34,355 bases of DNA, from positions 1 through 34,355 of the forward strand of contig NZ_JADEWG010000072.1 in the NCBI RefSeq assembly GCF_015207735.1, written 5' to 3'. The number at the start of each line of letters is the position of its first letter. Within the stretch, counting starts at the first letter, position 1. Shown here in pieces: positions 6,263 to 14,621 of this stretch. Under the pieces are notes generated by a model. The model searched no databases. It saw only the letters and a program-made list of their open reading frames with translations, and was not told the origin of the DNA. The position numbers and the translations under genes were made by a program. Source of the stretch: [Phormidium] sp. LEGE 05292. GTDB lineage: Bacteria > Cyanobacteriota > Cyanobacteriia > Cyanobacteriales > Aerosakkonemataceae.

Positions 6263-7555
6263 ATGTACCTGACGCAAAAGAACCAAATCAGAGAACTGAA
6301 TAAGTCTGAATTTGTTGCTCTGCGCCAGTTGTGCCGATTGAGTAAAAACCTCTACAATGTAGGACTTTACACAACACGGCAATACTTTTTTCAGGAACAT
6401 AAACATTTGCGCTACGAGTCTGCGTACCATTTGTGCAAAACTAACGAGAACTACAAATTCCTCAACACAGATATTGCACAACAGACATTGAAGGTGGTAG
6501 ACAGAACTTTCAAAAGCTTTTACGGGTTGATAAGTGCGGTTAGAAATGGCAGTTATCAACAAAAAGTGAAGCTTCCTAATTACCTGCCCGCATACGGTTA
6601 TTTTCTCCTGATAATTCCCAGAATTGTTGTTAAAGATGGAAAATTCAGAATTCCCATGTCCAACGCTTTTAGAAAGCAATTTGGTGAAGTTTGGATTCCA
6701 TTTCCCAAAAGACTTAACATCAATCAAATCAAGGAAGTCAGGATTCACCCAAAGTACAATGCTAGATACTTTGAAGTTGAATTTATCAGCGAAGTTGAAC
6801 CGGAACCTGTAGAGGTCAAGAAAGATAGTGCTATCAGCATTGATTTGGGGGTAGATAATCTCGCAGCTTGTATTGATACCAACGGGGCATCCTTTCTGGT
6901 GGATGGTAAACCAATTAAATCTATTAACCAATGGTTCAATAAACGTAATGCCAAACTGCAATCTATTAAAGATAAGCAGGGAATTAAAGGCATCACTAAT
7001 CAACAAGTGAAGCTGATGACAAAACGCAACAATCAAGTTAGAGATTACCTGAATAAGGCAGCACGATTTATTATTGACCATTGCATCGCCAATGGTATTG
7101 GCAACTTGATTGTTGGATACAATCCCGGCATCAAACAAGAAATTAATATTGGCGGACGCAATAACCAAAACTTTGTCCAGATCCCTTTTCACAGTTTGCG
7201 TTCTAAATTGAAAGCAATGTGTGAAAGATATGGGTTGAATTACATCGAACAGGAAGAATCTTATACCTCTAAAGCAAGTGCTGTTGATGGTGATGAGATC
7301 CCTATTTACAACGCCGATAATCCTAAAGAATACCAGTTTTCTGGTAAACGAATTAAACGCGGATTGTACAAAACTTTGGATGGACATTTGGTTAATGCGG
7401 ATCTAAATGGTTCGCTCAATATCGGAAGAAAAAGTAAGCACGATGGTTTTGCCGGAGTGTCTAAGGCTGCATTGACCCAGCCTAGAAGGATTAATCTTCT
7501 TAAATTGGAGAAGTGGAGAATGGTGGCTTTAGCCCCTTTCGGAACAACTTCTTAG
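6263..7555 (+). CDS. tnpB: TnpB-family RNA-guided nuclease, variant without zinc finger
   Basis: The protein has 430 residues, within the normal TnpB range. RuvC-I is SIDLGVDN with Asp194, and the final RuvC motif is NADLNGSLNIGRK with Asp380. The RuvC-II glutamate usually found in an I-E-D/N motif is absent: LIVGYNPGIKQE has Gly-Tyr there and Glu293 further on. The region between, which in most TnpB proteins carries two CxxC zinc-ribbon pairs, has none and instead reads YTSKAS, DGDEIP and FSGKRIKRGLYKT. This form is common in cyanobacterial TnpB proteins. The family cuts DNA using a guide transcribed from the element's right end and so favours retention of the element. No tnpA is present in the window. 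Confidence 0.9.
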   Translation: MYLTQKNQIRELNKSEFVALRQLCRLSKNLYNVGLYTTRQYFFQEHKHLRYESAYHLCKTNENYKFLNTDIAQQTLKVVDRTFKSFYGLISAVRNGSYQQKVKLPNYLPAYGYFLLIIPRIVVKDGKFRIPMSNAFRKQFGEVWIPFPKRLNINQIKEVRIHPKYNARYFEVEFISEVEPEPVEVKKDSAISIDLGVDNLAACIDTNGASFLVDGKPIKSINQWFNKRNAKLQSIKDKQGIKGITNQQVKLMTKRNNQVRDYLNKAARFIIDHCIANGIGNLIVGYNPGIKQEINIGGRNNQNFVQIPFHSLRSKLKAMCERYGLNYIEQEESYTSKASAVDGDEIPIYNADNPKEYQFSGKRIKRGLYKTLDGHLVNADLNGSLNIGRKSKHDGFAGVSKAALTQPRRINLLKLEKWRMVALAPFGTTS

Positions 7556-7558
7556 AAT

Positions 7559-7579
7559 CCCCTCGGCTTCAGCCAGGGG
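7559..7579 (+). repeat. Right-end hairpin of the tnpB element
   Basis: CCCCT...AGGGG with inner GGC/GCC pairs around TTCA lies immediately after the tnpB stop codon and is followed by GAGAGTCAA. This is the usual place for the right end and for the 3' part of the guide RNA scaffold. The guide would be the bases just beyond the element, from about 7588. Confidence 0.7.
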
Positions 7580-7679
7580 AGAGTCAATTTCTTTTGTCTG
7601 CCAACTCTTCACGACACAAGCAAGAAGCGATCGCCACAGCCAGGTAGAAAATTTCCCACTTCTTAAAAGAAGACTTGAG

Positions 7680-7898
7680 TTATAAAGGTGAACCATTAGG
7701 ATACATCAGTGATCTCCGATTTTGACGGATTTTGGCTTCCTCTAAACAGAGTTCTTCAATTTGTTTAATTACGTCTTCAGAGATTCCAAGTTTCTTTGCT
7801 CCTTTGAGTACTACATTCCGTTCTTGTTCTCCATATTCTTTATCAGCAGAACAAGCTTTGCTCGCGTCATAAATTACCCAACGTCGCGATCGTTGGAT
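7680..7898 (-). pseudogene. C-terminal remnant of a TerB-like protein
   Basis: A minus-strand frame of 72 codons has no start codon and ends in TAA at 7682-7680. It reads RRWVIYDASKACSADKEYGE, then NVVLKGAKKLGISEDV, then IEELCLEEAKIR, ending near MYPNGSPL. The pattern Y-D-A/S-x-x-A-x-A-D-x-x-Y followed by helices resembles TerB/DUF533-like helical proteins, but the family assignment is weak. The coding part begins exactly where the 65-bp repeat (7894-7958) ends, so that repeat or a linked rearrangement seems to have removed the 5' part. The gene was missed by length filters because it lacks a start. Confidence 0.5.
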
Positions 7899-7958
7899 TT
7901 AATATTTCACAATTTTCAGGAGAACGCAAGAACAGTTAAGACAGTTAAGAAAAATATT
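7894..7958 (-). repeat. 65-bp dispersed repeat, copy 2 (inverted)
   Basis: Its reverse complement aligns without gaps to 130-194, with most differences being transitions. Within it ACAGTTAAG occurs twice in tandem (7932-7950). It separates the TerB-like remnant from the 3' end of the AAA/WD40 gene. Confidence 0.6.
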
Positions 7959-7982
7959 TTATAAATTCATTTCCCGAATTTT

Positions 7983-10900
7983 TTAATTACACAAAGAGCG
8001 ATCGCCTTTTTCCAGTGCTCTGTTAGTTTGCAAATAATCCTGCACCAAGTTACAGCCATAAGCTAGGGGATTGGTTTTGAGAATGCGCGGCAAGTTCCAG
8101 ATAATTAATGTGTTATCATCACCCCCTGATGCTAAAAAACTACCATCGGGGCTGATAGCAATTTTGCGAATAGCGGCGGTATGACCTCTAAGGATAGTGA
8201 TTTCTGTACCATCTAACTGCCAAAGTTTGATGGTAGCATCCACACTCCCAGAAGCGATGATTTTACCGTCAGAACTAAACGCTACTCCCCAAATCGCAGC
8301 TTGATGACCTTTAAATGTATGCAATAACTTACCAGCAACTGTCCATAACTTCACGGTATTATCACCACTGCCAGTAACTACCATTTTACCGTCGGGACTA
8401 AAAGCCACTCTCCAGACAGATGCAGAATGTCCAACTAAGGTTGTAACCAGCTTCCCTTCTACTGTCCACAGCTTTGCGGTACCATCAGCACTGGCGGTTG
8501 CTACCATTTTACTGTCGGGACTAAAGGCAACTTGCCAGATTTGGGCTTGGTGTCCTGGGAGAACCAGGGATTGAAGGCGATCGAGTTTCCAGATCTGAGC
8601 AATCTTTTCCACATTAGCAATCGCGATCGCTTGACCATTAGGGCTTAAAACTGCACCTGTAATTTTACCGTTGGTATCTTTGTAACTAGCAACATAACTT
8701 CCATCCCGCCGCCGGATTTTCACGATCGCATCGTCAGCAAAAAGACCAACTAATTTGCCATCTTCATTGAATGAAACTTCAAGGATGAGATTTTTTTCAG
8801 TCAAAGTTTTTAGCAATTTGCCTTCGCGACTCCACAATTTCGCCACGTTTTCATGACTGGCTGTACCGATGGTGGAACTGTCGGCGGTAATAGCTATTGA
8901 CCAAATCCCCGCATTATGGGCAACTACACTCTTTTGGAAGGGATTTTGACTTTGCCAGAGTCTCACCAGGTTTTCTGCACCTGCTGAAGCAATAAAGCTG
9001 CCATCAGGACTGAAACTTACCCCCCAAATAGAAGCACTATGTCCTCTGAGTGTCCTCAGTTCTGTACCATCAACATTCCACAGTTTCATAGTTTTGTCGA
9101 GACTGGCAGAGGCAATAGTTTGGCTATCAGGACTAAATGCTACGCCTGCAATCCCCGCCGTGTGACCTTGCAGCGTTTTATCCAGGCGATAGCTGCCATT
9201 TTTGTTGTCTCGTCGCCACAGCTTCACAGTCTTGTCTTCACTCGCAGAAGCAATGATTTGACCGTCAGGACTAAAAGCTACTCCCTCAACCCAAGCTGTA
9301 TGCCCTCGCAGAATTTGTAGCAGTTTGGGGTTTAGCCAACCTGTAGCATCTCGTTGCCAAAGTTTTACTGTCCCATCTAAATTGGCAGCTGCCACAGTTT
9401 GACCATCAGGACTAAAAGCTACTCCCCAAAATCCCCATTTATAACCTGAAAATGTTTTCAAAAGTTTACCATCTTGCTGCCACAACCTGACTGTTTTGTC
9501 CCAACCAGCAGAGACCAGAAACTGACCATCAGGACTAAAAGCTACTCCCCAAACCGAAGCAGTATGACCTATAAATGTTTGAGAAATGTACCACTGGCTG
9601 TCTTTATCTTGCCGTTTCCACAGTTTAATCGTACCATCCTCACTTGCCGATGCCAGCATCAGACCATTAGGGCTAAATTTGACAGATCTAATTGCGCCTT
9701 GATGACCTGTGAGAGTGGCGACAGCTGTACCGTCACGCCGCCATAATCTGATTGTTTTATCTATACTAGCGGAAGCAATCAAAGAACTATCAGGACTGAT
9801 ATCTACTGCCATCACTGCTGCTTGATGACCAGAAAATCGATTGTATTCATCTGCGCTATAAACTGCTTGCTCTAATACATTGTTCACTTGATGCTCAATA
9901 TCAACGTTTGGTTTTTCTAGTTTTTTTAATCTCTGTTGAGCTTTAATTGCGGCTACAAGAGCGTCTAATCTGCGATTTGAGGCAAACATTCCTTCAGAAG
10001 CAGATACAAGTGCGCCAATTTCACTATTTTTGGCTTCTGTTTCGCTGGTTTTGGCTTGGCGATATAAAATATAAATACCTATAGCCAAACTAGTAGAAAC
10101 TAGGAATTTAATCCAAATTACTATTAGTAGCCATCTTTGCAATTTAGTACTTTTTTTCTCTTGTGCTAATCGGATTTCTACTTCTTTGGCTCTTGCGGCT
10201 TCTAATGTTGTTTGAATTTCCCTCTGTTCATATTCTTGACTAGCAGCAAAAAATTTATAATCCAAATCGCTCAAACTTTTACCTATTGACCAGTTTTGAG
10301 CATCTTTTAAAGCTTTTCCCCGCAGCAAGCGTGATTCATCTTGATAATTTGATGCGATCCAAGCATTGAAGATTTGCGAGTAAGGACGCAGGTTGTTTAA
10401 TTGTCTTTCTACCCATTCCGCATTAAATACATGGCGATAAATGGGATTTTTAATTTTGAGGTAGCCATTGTGTTTTTCAACTAAGCCAGATAACAATAGT
10501 TCTTTTTGTTCCCGACTATCATCAATTGCCACTGGAGGATTACCAGCCTCAGCTTGTAAAATCTCCTGATAAATACCTAATAACCTACCAGCACGCTGTT
10601 CGTTATGTAAAAGGCGATCGCGAATTGTTCGCAAGTGTTCTGGATCGTCTTTGGCTTTCCACTGTTGGATGATCTGCTTTTTTACTAGTTGCTCAATCCA
10701 ATACCCTTCTGTTGCTGGCGGTAAATCAATTTTGTTGTGTGGTGTTTCCTTAGCTATCTGCACAACTAACTGACAAAGTTTTTGTGTTAAAAAAGGTTGT
10801 CCAGCCGTCCAGTCAATTATTTTTTGTAGTATTATTTGCGGCTGGCAAACAACTTTTTCTAATCCTTTAAGTAATGGGGTTGCTTCTTCTAGTTTAAAAC

Positions 10901-11516
10901 CATATAACTCAATTGCTGTACCAATGTTAAAAGGTGTGCGGCGTTTGTCAGCAATCAAATCGGATGGAGTCGCTACCCCAAATACTGCAAATGCTAAGCG
11001 TTGAAATTTTGAATCGTGGGCGCGTTGATTATAGCAATGACGAATCCAAGCAAAAAAGTCACTTACTGGAAAGCTCAAACTTAATAAACTATCAATTTCA
11101 TCAATAAAAATAAATATCCGCTGACTTGCTTCTGGTGAAAGTAAAATTTCCTCAACAAACTGATTGAGCTTCTGCACAGGTGAAAGACCTGCTTGCATTT
11201 CCCACCATTTTTTAAAATTGATTTTATCAGCTAAATTTAAACCATAGAAAAGACAAATAATAATTCCTTTATACCATTGTTCTGTAGTAGTATCTTCACT
11301 ACCCAAACGAGTGACATCTATATAAACGCAGCTATCACCTTCTTGTATCAGACGGTCTTTTGTGCGGTGTAACAGCGATGATTTACCCATTTGGCGGGAA
11401 TTAAAAATATAACAAAAATCACCAGCCTTTAAACTGGTATAAAGCTGTTCATCTGCCTGACGAATAACGTAGCTTGGATCATCACTAGGCAAACTACCAC
11501 CAACTTGGTATTTCAT
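7983..11516 (-). CDS. AAA-like ATPase with membrane segment and 14 WD40 repeats
   Basis: The protein has 1177 residues. Residues 1-330 form the cyanobacterial AAA-like (AAA_35-type) domain with P-loop RQMGKSSL (Gly44, Lys45, Ser46) and Walker B IFIFIDEIDSLL near 134. A basic and acidic helical region leads to one membrane segment at about 462-484. From about residue 558 to the end I count fourteen WD40 blades, each with GH...V.(F/I)SPD... and an ending such as LWRRDGT; fourteen blades would make two complete seven-bladed propellers. Blades 8 and 9 are the most degenerate. The protein is probably a membrane-anchored signalling or scaffold protein; its ligand is unknown. It is preceded at some distance by a second AAA-like gene on the same strand. 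The ATG start at 11516 opens directly on MKYQVGGSLP, the usual beginning of this family. Confidence 0.85.
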   Translation of the reverse strand: MKYQVGGSLPSDDPSYVIRQADEQLYTSLKAGDFCYIFNSRQMGKSSLLHRTKDRLIQEGDSCVYIDVTRLGSEDTTTEQWYKGIIICLFYGLNLADKINFKKWWEMQAGLSPVQKLNQFVEEILLSPEASQRIFIFIDEIDSLLSLSFPVSDFFAWIRHCYNQRAHDSKFQRLAFAVFGVATPSDLIADKRRTPFNIGTAIELYGFKLEEATPLLKGLEKVVCQPQIILQKIIDWTAGQPFLTQKLCQLVVQIAKETPHNKIDLPPATEGYWIEQLVKKQIIQQWKAKDDPEHLRTIRDRLLHNEQRAGRLLGIYQEILQAEAGNPPVAIDDSREQKELLLSGLVEKHNGYLKIKNPIYRHVFNAEWVERQLNNLRPYSQIFNAWIASNYQDESRLLRGKALKDAQNWSIGKSLSDLDYKFFAASQEYEQREIQTTLEAARAKEVEIRLAQEKKSTKLQRWLLIVIWIKFLVSTSLAIGIYILYRQAKTSETEAKNSEIGALVSASEGMFASNRRLDALVAAIKAQQRLKKLEKPNVDIEHQVNNVLEQAVYSADEYNRFSGHQAAVMAVDISPDSSLIASASIDKTIRLWRRDGTAVATLTGHQGAIRSVKFSPNGLMLASASEDGTIKLWKRQDKDSQWYISQTFIGHTASVWGVAFSPDGQFLVSAGWDKTVRLWQQDGKLLKTFSGYKWGFWGVAFSPDGQTVAAANLDGTVKLWQRDATGWLNPKLLQILRGHTAWVEGVAFSPDGQIIASASEDKTVKLWRRDNKNGSYRLDKTLQGHTAGIAGVAFSPDSQTIASASLDKTMKLWNVDGTELRTLRGHSASIWGVSFSPDGSFIASAGAENLVRLWQSQNPFQKSVVAHNAGIWSIAITADSSTIGTASHENVAKLWSREGKLLKTLTEKNLILEVSFNEDGKLVGLFADDAIVKIRRRDGSYVASYKDTNGKITGAVLSPNGQAIAIANVEKIAQIWKLDRLQSLVLPGHQAQIWQVAFSPDSKMVATASADGTAKLWTVEGKLVTTLVGHSASVWRVAFSPDGKMVVTGSGDNTVKLWTVAGKLLHTFKGHQAAIWGVAFSSDGKIIASGSVDATIKLWQLDGTEITILRGHTAAIRKIAISPDGSFLASGGDDNTLIIWNLPRILKTNPLAYGCNLVQDYLQTNRALEKGDRSLCN

Positions 11517-12043
11517 ATCATATACGTATTTTATATTACATATAAATGTTTCATATCAGATATGCGATCTCACATAGAAAGAGTAACACAATTTTTGATT
11601 ATTTGTAGAGGAGCTTTTGCGAATTCAATACTTATATTTTACGCCTATTTCCTATCCAGTAGTAAAAAATTGACAATAATTCCACATTGTTGAATTATTG
11701 TCAGTCGCGGTAGCTAGTATGTAACTTTAATTTCCTATTTGATATCTTAACTGTCTTAAATTTCTGCTGTATTTTAGCTTAAATTGCTTAAGTGTCCTTG
11801 CATTTTGACAGCAAAAATCAGATTATAATTACATAGTTGGCTAATCTATTATTCGCTCTACAAATCTGCAAAAGCCAAGATGATTTCAAAATCAAGTGGA
11901 TTTACAAATAAAAAATTTCCTTGATTATGAAATTTGGTTATACCAATTCTCTGTAAAATTGCGCTTAATCATTGCCCCTCTCCGTAGAAGGGGAGGGGTT
12001 TGGGGTGGAGTTCCGTACAGCGCATCTTCATCGAGAATTGGTA
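11517..12043. other. Intergenic region upstream of the AAA/WD40 gene
   Basis: These 527 A+T-rich bases hold the core TTAACTGTCTTAA at 11747-11759 with about 20 further similar bases, a partial third copy of the 65-bp repeat. They also hold a MITE-like element at 11940-12044. No coding frame is convincing. The promoter of the AAA/WD40 gene should lie in 11517-11760. Confidence 0.5.
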
Positions 12044-12044
12044 T
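11940..12044. repeat. MITE-like element with 12-bp terminal inverted repeats
   Basis: ATACCAATTCTC at 11940-11951 is matched exactly by GAGAATTGGTAT at 12033-12044. The interior contains CCCCTCTCC...GGGGAGGGG and GGTTTGGGGTGGAGTTC, a sequence type seen widely between cyanobacterial genes. No coding capacity. The right terminus supplies the first base of the stop triplet (in plus-strand order) of the neighbouring minus-strand gene. A lone GAATTGGTAT also occurs at 13761-13770. Confidence 0.65.
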
Positions 12045-13411
12045 TACGCACTTGTAGCTAACTGCTTGGCAAAATAATTGCGGTAGAGTTCACAACGCGG
12101 TACGATGCGATCGCCTTCAAAGGAAATTAATCCTAAACTTTCGAGTTTGTAAGCACATACAGGGTCAAGAATCATACCTTGCTTGGCTGTAACTAGCTCA
12201 CTATATATCTGAATCAAACTAGGATTGGCTTGCAGATTTACCCAGTGTTGCCATAAATGATAACGGTAAATTCCACCGTTGGCGATCGCTTCAGCTATTA
12301 ACTCTTTTAAAGTCATACTTCCTGAAAGCAGATGAAACAAGGCTATTTGTACCAGTCCAGGATGACCTCCTACCAAAGACATCAACTGCTTCAGTTCTTG
12401 GCTGGTCAATTCTATACCGTATCGCCTAGCTAATTCTTCTACCTGCTGCACAGTAAATTCCCTAAGACGAATCGGTAATCCAATATTGAATGGAGAATGG
12501 TTAATATCTAAGGCAATATACTGTTCTGTTGAGTAAACTACCACTAATCTCAATTTTCGCCAATGCTTACTTTGCCTTGCTTCATCGCACCAAGAACGTA
12601 ATAAAGCAAAAAACTCCCGACCAAGCTGAGGATACTCAAAAAAGCGATCGACCTCACTCAAAACCAAAACTATTGGATTTTCACTCTGTTTTAGTAAATA
12701 ATTTTGTATGTATAAACTACAACTTAATTTACAACCAATCTCGTCATCCCATATATCATCAAGGTTGGTATCTGCGCCTAATTGTGTAGCAATTTGCAGA
12801 CAAAGACAACGCAACAACCTATTTAAGTCAGTTAAACATTGCTCATCAAGTTGGTCGCAATTGATATTGAGAGTATGGTATCCTTGCTTTTTAGCAAAGG
12901 CCAACAAACGCATTACCAAAGAGGTTTTACCCATCTGTCTGGGCGAACGAATCCGAATTACACAACCAGGTTGAGTAAGTTCTCGATATACTTGTTCTTC
13001 TATAGGTGGGCGTTCAATATATAAAGGAGAATCTATAGGTAATGGTCTATCTGGATATGACCAATAGTTTTGTTCTTTTATATAAGAATTCTCTAATAAA
13101 TGTTCTGAGATTTCTGTTTGATTTTCCTCCTCATCTTGTACAAATTTATAATATTCATCCTGGAGTTCTAAATCAAACGCATTAAAACATAATTTTAAAG
13201 TTTTTTGATCTACACCTTTACTTAAAGACCACAAACGGCTAATAGTTTTAGGGGAAATATTTGTACGTTGCGATAGTTTTTCTAGAGTAAAGCGATCGCC
13301 TTTATTTTCTACTATCTCACTATAAATAATTGCTTCTTGCAATTGCTTGAGTCCCTTGGGCGTTAATACAACTCCTCTTTTTCTCTTGATTCTATTTTGC
13401 TTTAATTCCAT
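12044..13411 (-). CDS. AAA-like ATPase with N-terminal HTH-like domain
   Basis: The protein has 455 residues. Residues 15-90 (LTPKGLKQLQEAI, LSQRTNISPKTISRLW) look like the helix-turn-helix-type domain that precedes AAA-like or NACHT modules in cyanobacterial proteins. The ATPase domain has P-loop RSPRQMGKTSLV (Gly161, Lys162, Thr163) and a Walker B-like strand PIVLVLSEVDRFFE, in which Ser replaces the usual first Asp. A winged-helix-like region at about 330-440 (LTSQELKQLMSLVGGHPGLV, KLESLGLISFEGDRIVPRCE) closes the protein. There are no membrane segments. It may sense or regulate in the manner of STAND proteins; the partner is unknown. It is on the same strand as the AAA/WD40 gene but separated by 527 bases and a MITE-like element. 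Confidence 0.75.
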   Translation of the reverse strand: MELKQNRIKRKRGVVLTPKGLKQLQEAIIYSEIVENKGDRFTLEKLSQRTNISPKTISRLWSLSKGVDQKTLKLCFNAFDLELQDEYYKFVQDEEENQTEISEHLLENSYIKEQNYWSYPDRPLPIDSPLYIERPPIEEQVYRELTQPGCVIRIRSPRQMGKTSLVMRLLAFAKKQGYHTLNINCDQLDEQCLTDLNRLLRCLCLQIATQLGADTNLDDIWDDEIGCKLSCSLYIQNYLLKQSENPIVLVLSEVDRFFEYPQLGREFFALLRSWCDEARQSKHWRKLRLVVVYSTEQYIALDINHSPFNIGLPIRLREFTVQQVEELARRYGIELTSQELKQLMSLVGGHPGLVQIALFHLLSGSMTLKELIAEAIANGGIYRYHLWQHWVNLQANPSLIQIYSELVTAKQGMILDPVCAYKLESLGLISFEGDRIVPRCELYRNYFAKQLATSA

Positions 13412-13836
13412 AGGTCGTCTACCAAAAATTTTTGCTAAATTAAAAATTTACTTGCTAAAGTATTAATTAAGCCAATTTTTGCGAGCATTAAAGGAACACC
13501 AGTTTATTATAATTAAATATAAGTGCTAGGTATTTTGTCTTGCTAACGCTTACACTAGCCAAAATTATCAGCAAAAAATACTGTATAACCATTGGCTGTA
13601 CTTGGCTGGAATTAATTAGAGCAATTATAAACATTATATTATAAGCTTAAAAGCAGTGAAAAATAAATTTTAAGGTTTCAATTTTGAATATCTTATAAGT
13701 CTTTATTTAGGCAAATATAAACAAAAATCTTGTTGTGACTTTACTCAAAATCTTAGTTTAGAATTGGTATAACATCAGAAAATTAAAGTTATTTAGTAAT
13801 AATAACTATCTATAGATAGATGTAAAATATACAATT
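13412..13836. other. A+T-rich intergenic region
   Basis: These 425 bases show no credible reading frame. Visible items are the palindrome CTATCTATAGATAG near 13807-13820 and one terminal-repeat-like GAATTGGTAT at 13761-13770, matching the MITE at 11940-12044. The promoter of the HTH/AAA gene is expected near 13412-13500. Confidence 0.4.
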
Positions 13837-14055
13837 TTATATATTGTCATAGATTAATAATAAAAAACTTACCAATTCGGACTCTTTGCCTTCACGACCT
13901 GACTCCAAATCAATCAGCACTAACTCTACTCCGGTTGATTTTAGACGGGCTATCTGCTGCTCAAGTGCATGACTATTTTGACTTTGCTCAACAGTGGAAA
14001 CCCTGGCATAAACGACGATCTCCCGGATTTCAGCAATTTTCTCCTGATTGTTCAC
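13837..14055 (-). pseudogene. Truncated serine recombinase (resolvase N-terminal part)
   Basis: The frame has 72 codons. VVYARVSTVEQSQNSHALEQ at about residues 13-32 is the start of a resolvase/invertase catalytic domain, with the nucleophile serine in YARVST. The similarity continues to DLESGREGKESEL and then stops, ending in an unrelated LVSFLLLIYDNI. Serine recombinases need at least about 120 residues for the catalytic domain plus a DNA-binding part, so this is a fragment. Relatives include XisF-type recombinases of cyanobacterial excision elements and IS607-type TnpA. The start codon lies 26 bases inside the 3' end of moaE on the same strand, so it would be translationally coupled. Confidence 0.65.
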
Positions 14056-14539
14056 AAGCGCCGATACTCACCCAACTGCTAGATAATTTACCATCTAGCT
14101 GGCTATACCACTCTTTTTTCCAAATAGGTGCGTTATGTTTCAATGTGTCGATCGCAAATTGACAAGCAGCAAAAGCCTCCGATCGATGTGGACAACCTAC
14201 AGCTACCAAAACACTAATTTCCCCAATTTTTAACTTTCCAATTCGATGATGAATCACTACCCGATTTACATCCAACCAAGTATGACGAATCTGGGCTGCT
14301 ATTTGGGCAAATATTTGTAAAGCCATCGGTTGATAAGCTTGATATTCTAAAGCAACCACAGATTTTCCATCAGTTTGATTGCGAACCATCCCACTCATGA
14401 CTACGATCGCACCATTAGCAGGATCATCTGCTAAAGTGTAAACTTCTTCCAACGATAAAGGCGCAAAAGTAATAGCAAAACTGTCATTTGAATGAGATTG
14501 AATCGGAGAAGTTAGTGAACTGGCAACATTAGGATTCAT
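14030..14539 (-). CDS. moaE: Molybdopterin synthase catalytic subunit MoaE
   Basis: The protein has 169 residues; MoaE is usually about 150. GAIVVMSGMVRNQTDGKSV, the H-H-R-I-G-K-L-K-I-GE segment and PIWKKEW, with the catalytic Lys, are all present. With MoaD it adds two sulfurs to precursor Z to give molybdopterin. The first 25 residues (Ser/Asn-rich) are not conserved, and a later start is possible. The C-terminal tail overlaps the start of the truncated recombinase. No moaD is seen nearby. Confidence 0.9.
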   Translation of the reverse strand: MNPNVASSLTSPIQSHSNDSFAITFAPLSLEEVYTLADDPANGAIVVMSGMVRNQTDGKSVVALEYQAYQPMALQIFAQIAAQIRHTWLDVNRVVIHHRIGKLKIGEISVLVAVGCPHRSEAFAACQFAIDTLKHNAPIWKKEWYSQLDGKLSSSWVSIGACEQSGENC

Positions 14540-14621
14540 AACAAACAGATAAAAAAGATTATTTTAAACACTAGTCTTTCTAGACCCCCGACTTCTTCAA
14601 CAAGCCGGAGACCTAAAGTAT

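Larger units (their letters stand above)
6121..7587 (+). mobile_element. tnpB-only IS200/IS605-type (IS1341-like) element, boundaries approximate
   Basis: The segment holds one tnpB gene and no tnpA, three hairpins on the left (6146-6166, 6176-6203, 6223-6256) and one right-end hairpin (7559-7579) followed by GAGTCAA. This is the arrangement of IS1341-type elements, which depend on a TnpA supplied elsewhere. In such elements the right-end hairpin is also part of the guide (omega/reRNA) RNA. The exact left cleavage site is not clear; it lies between the ribosome-binding site of the LeuA-like gene (about 6127-6130) and the first hairpin. Confidence 0.75.

Noticed and set aside
6155-7387. Long 410-codon minus-strand frame opposite tnpB
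   Set aside because: It is antisense to a clear TnpB gene; its translation has no recognisable motifs and its openness follows from the codon use of tnpB.
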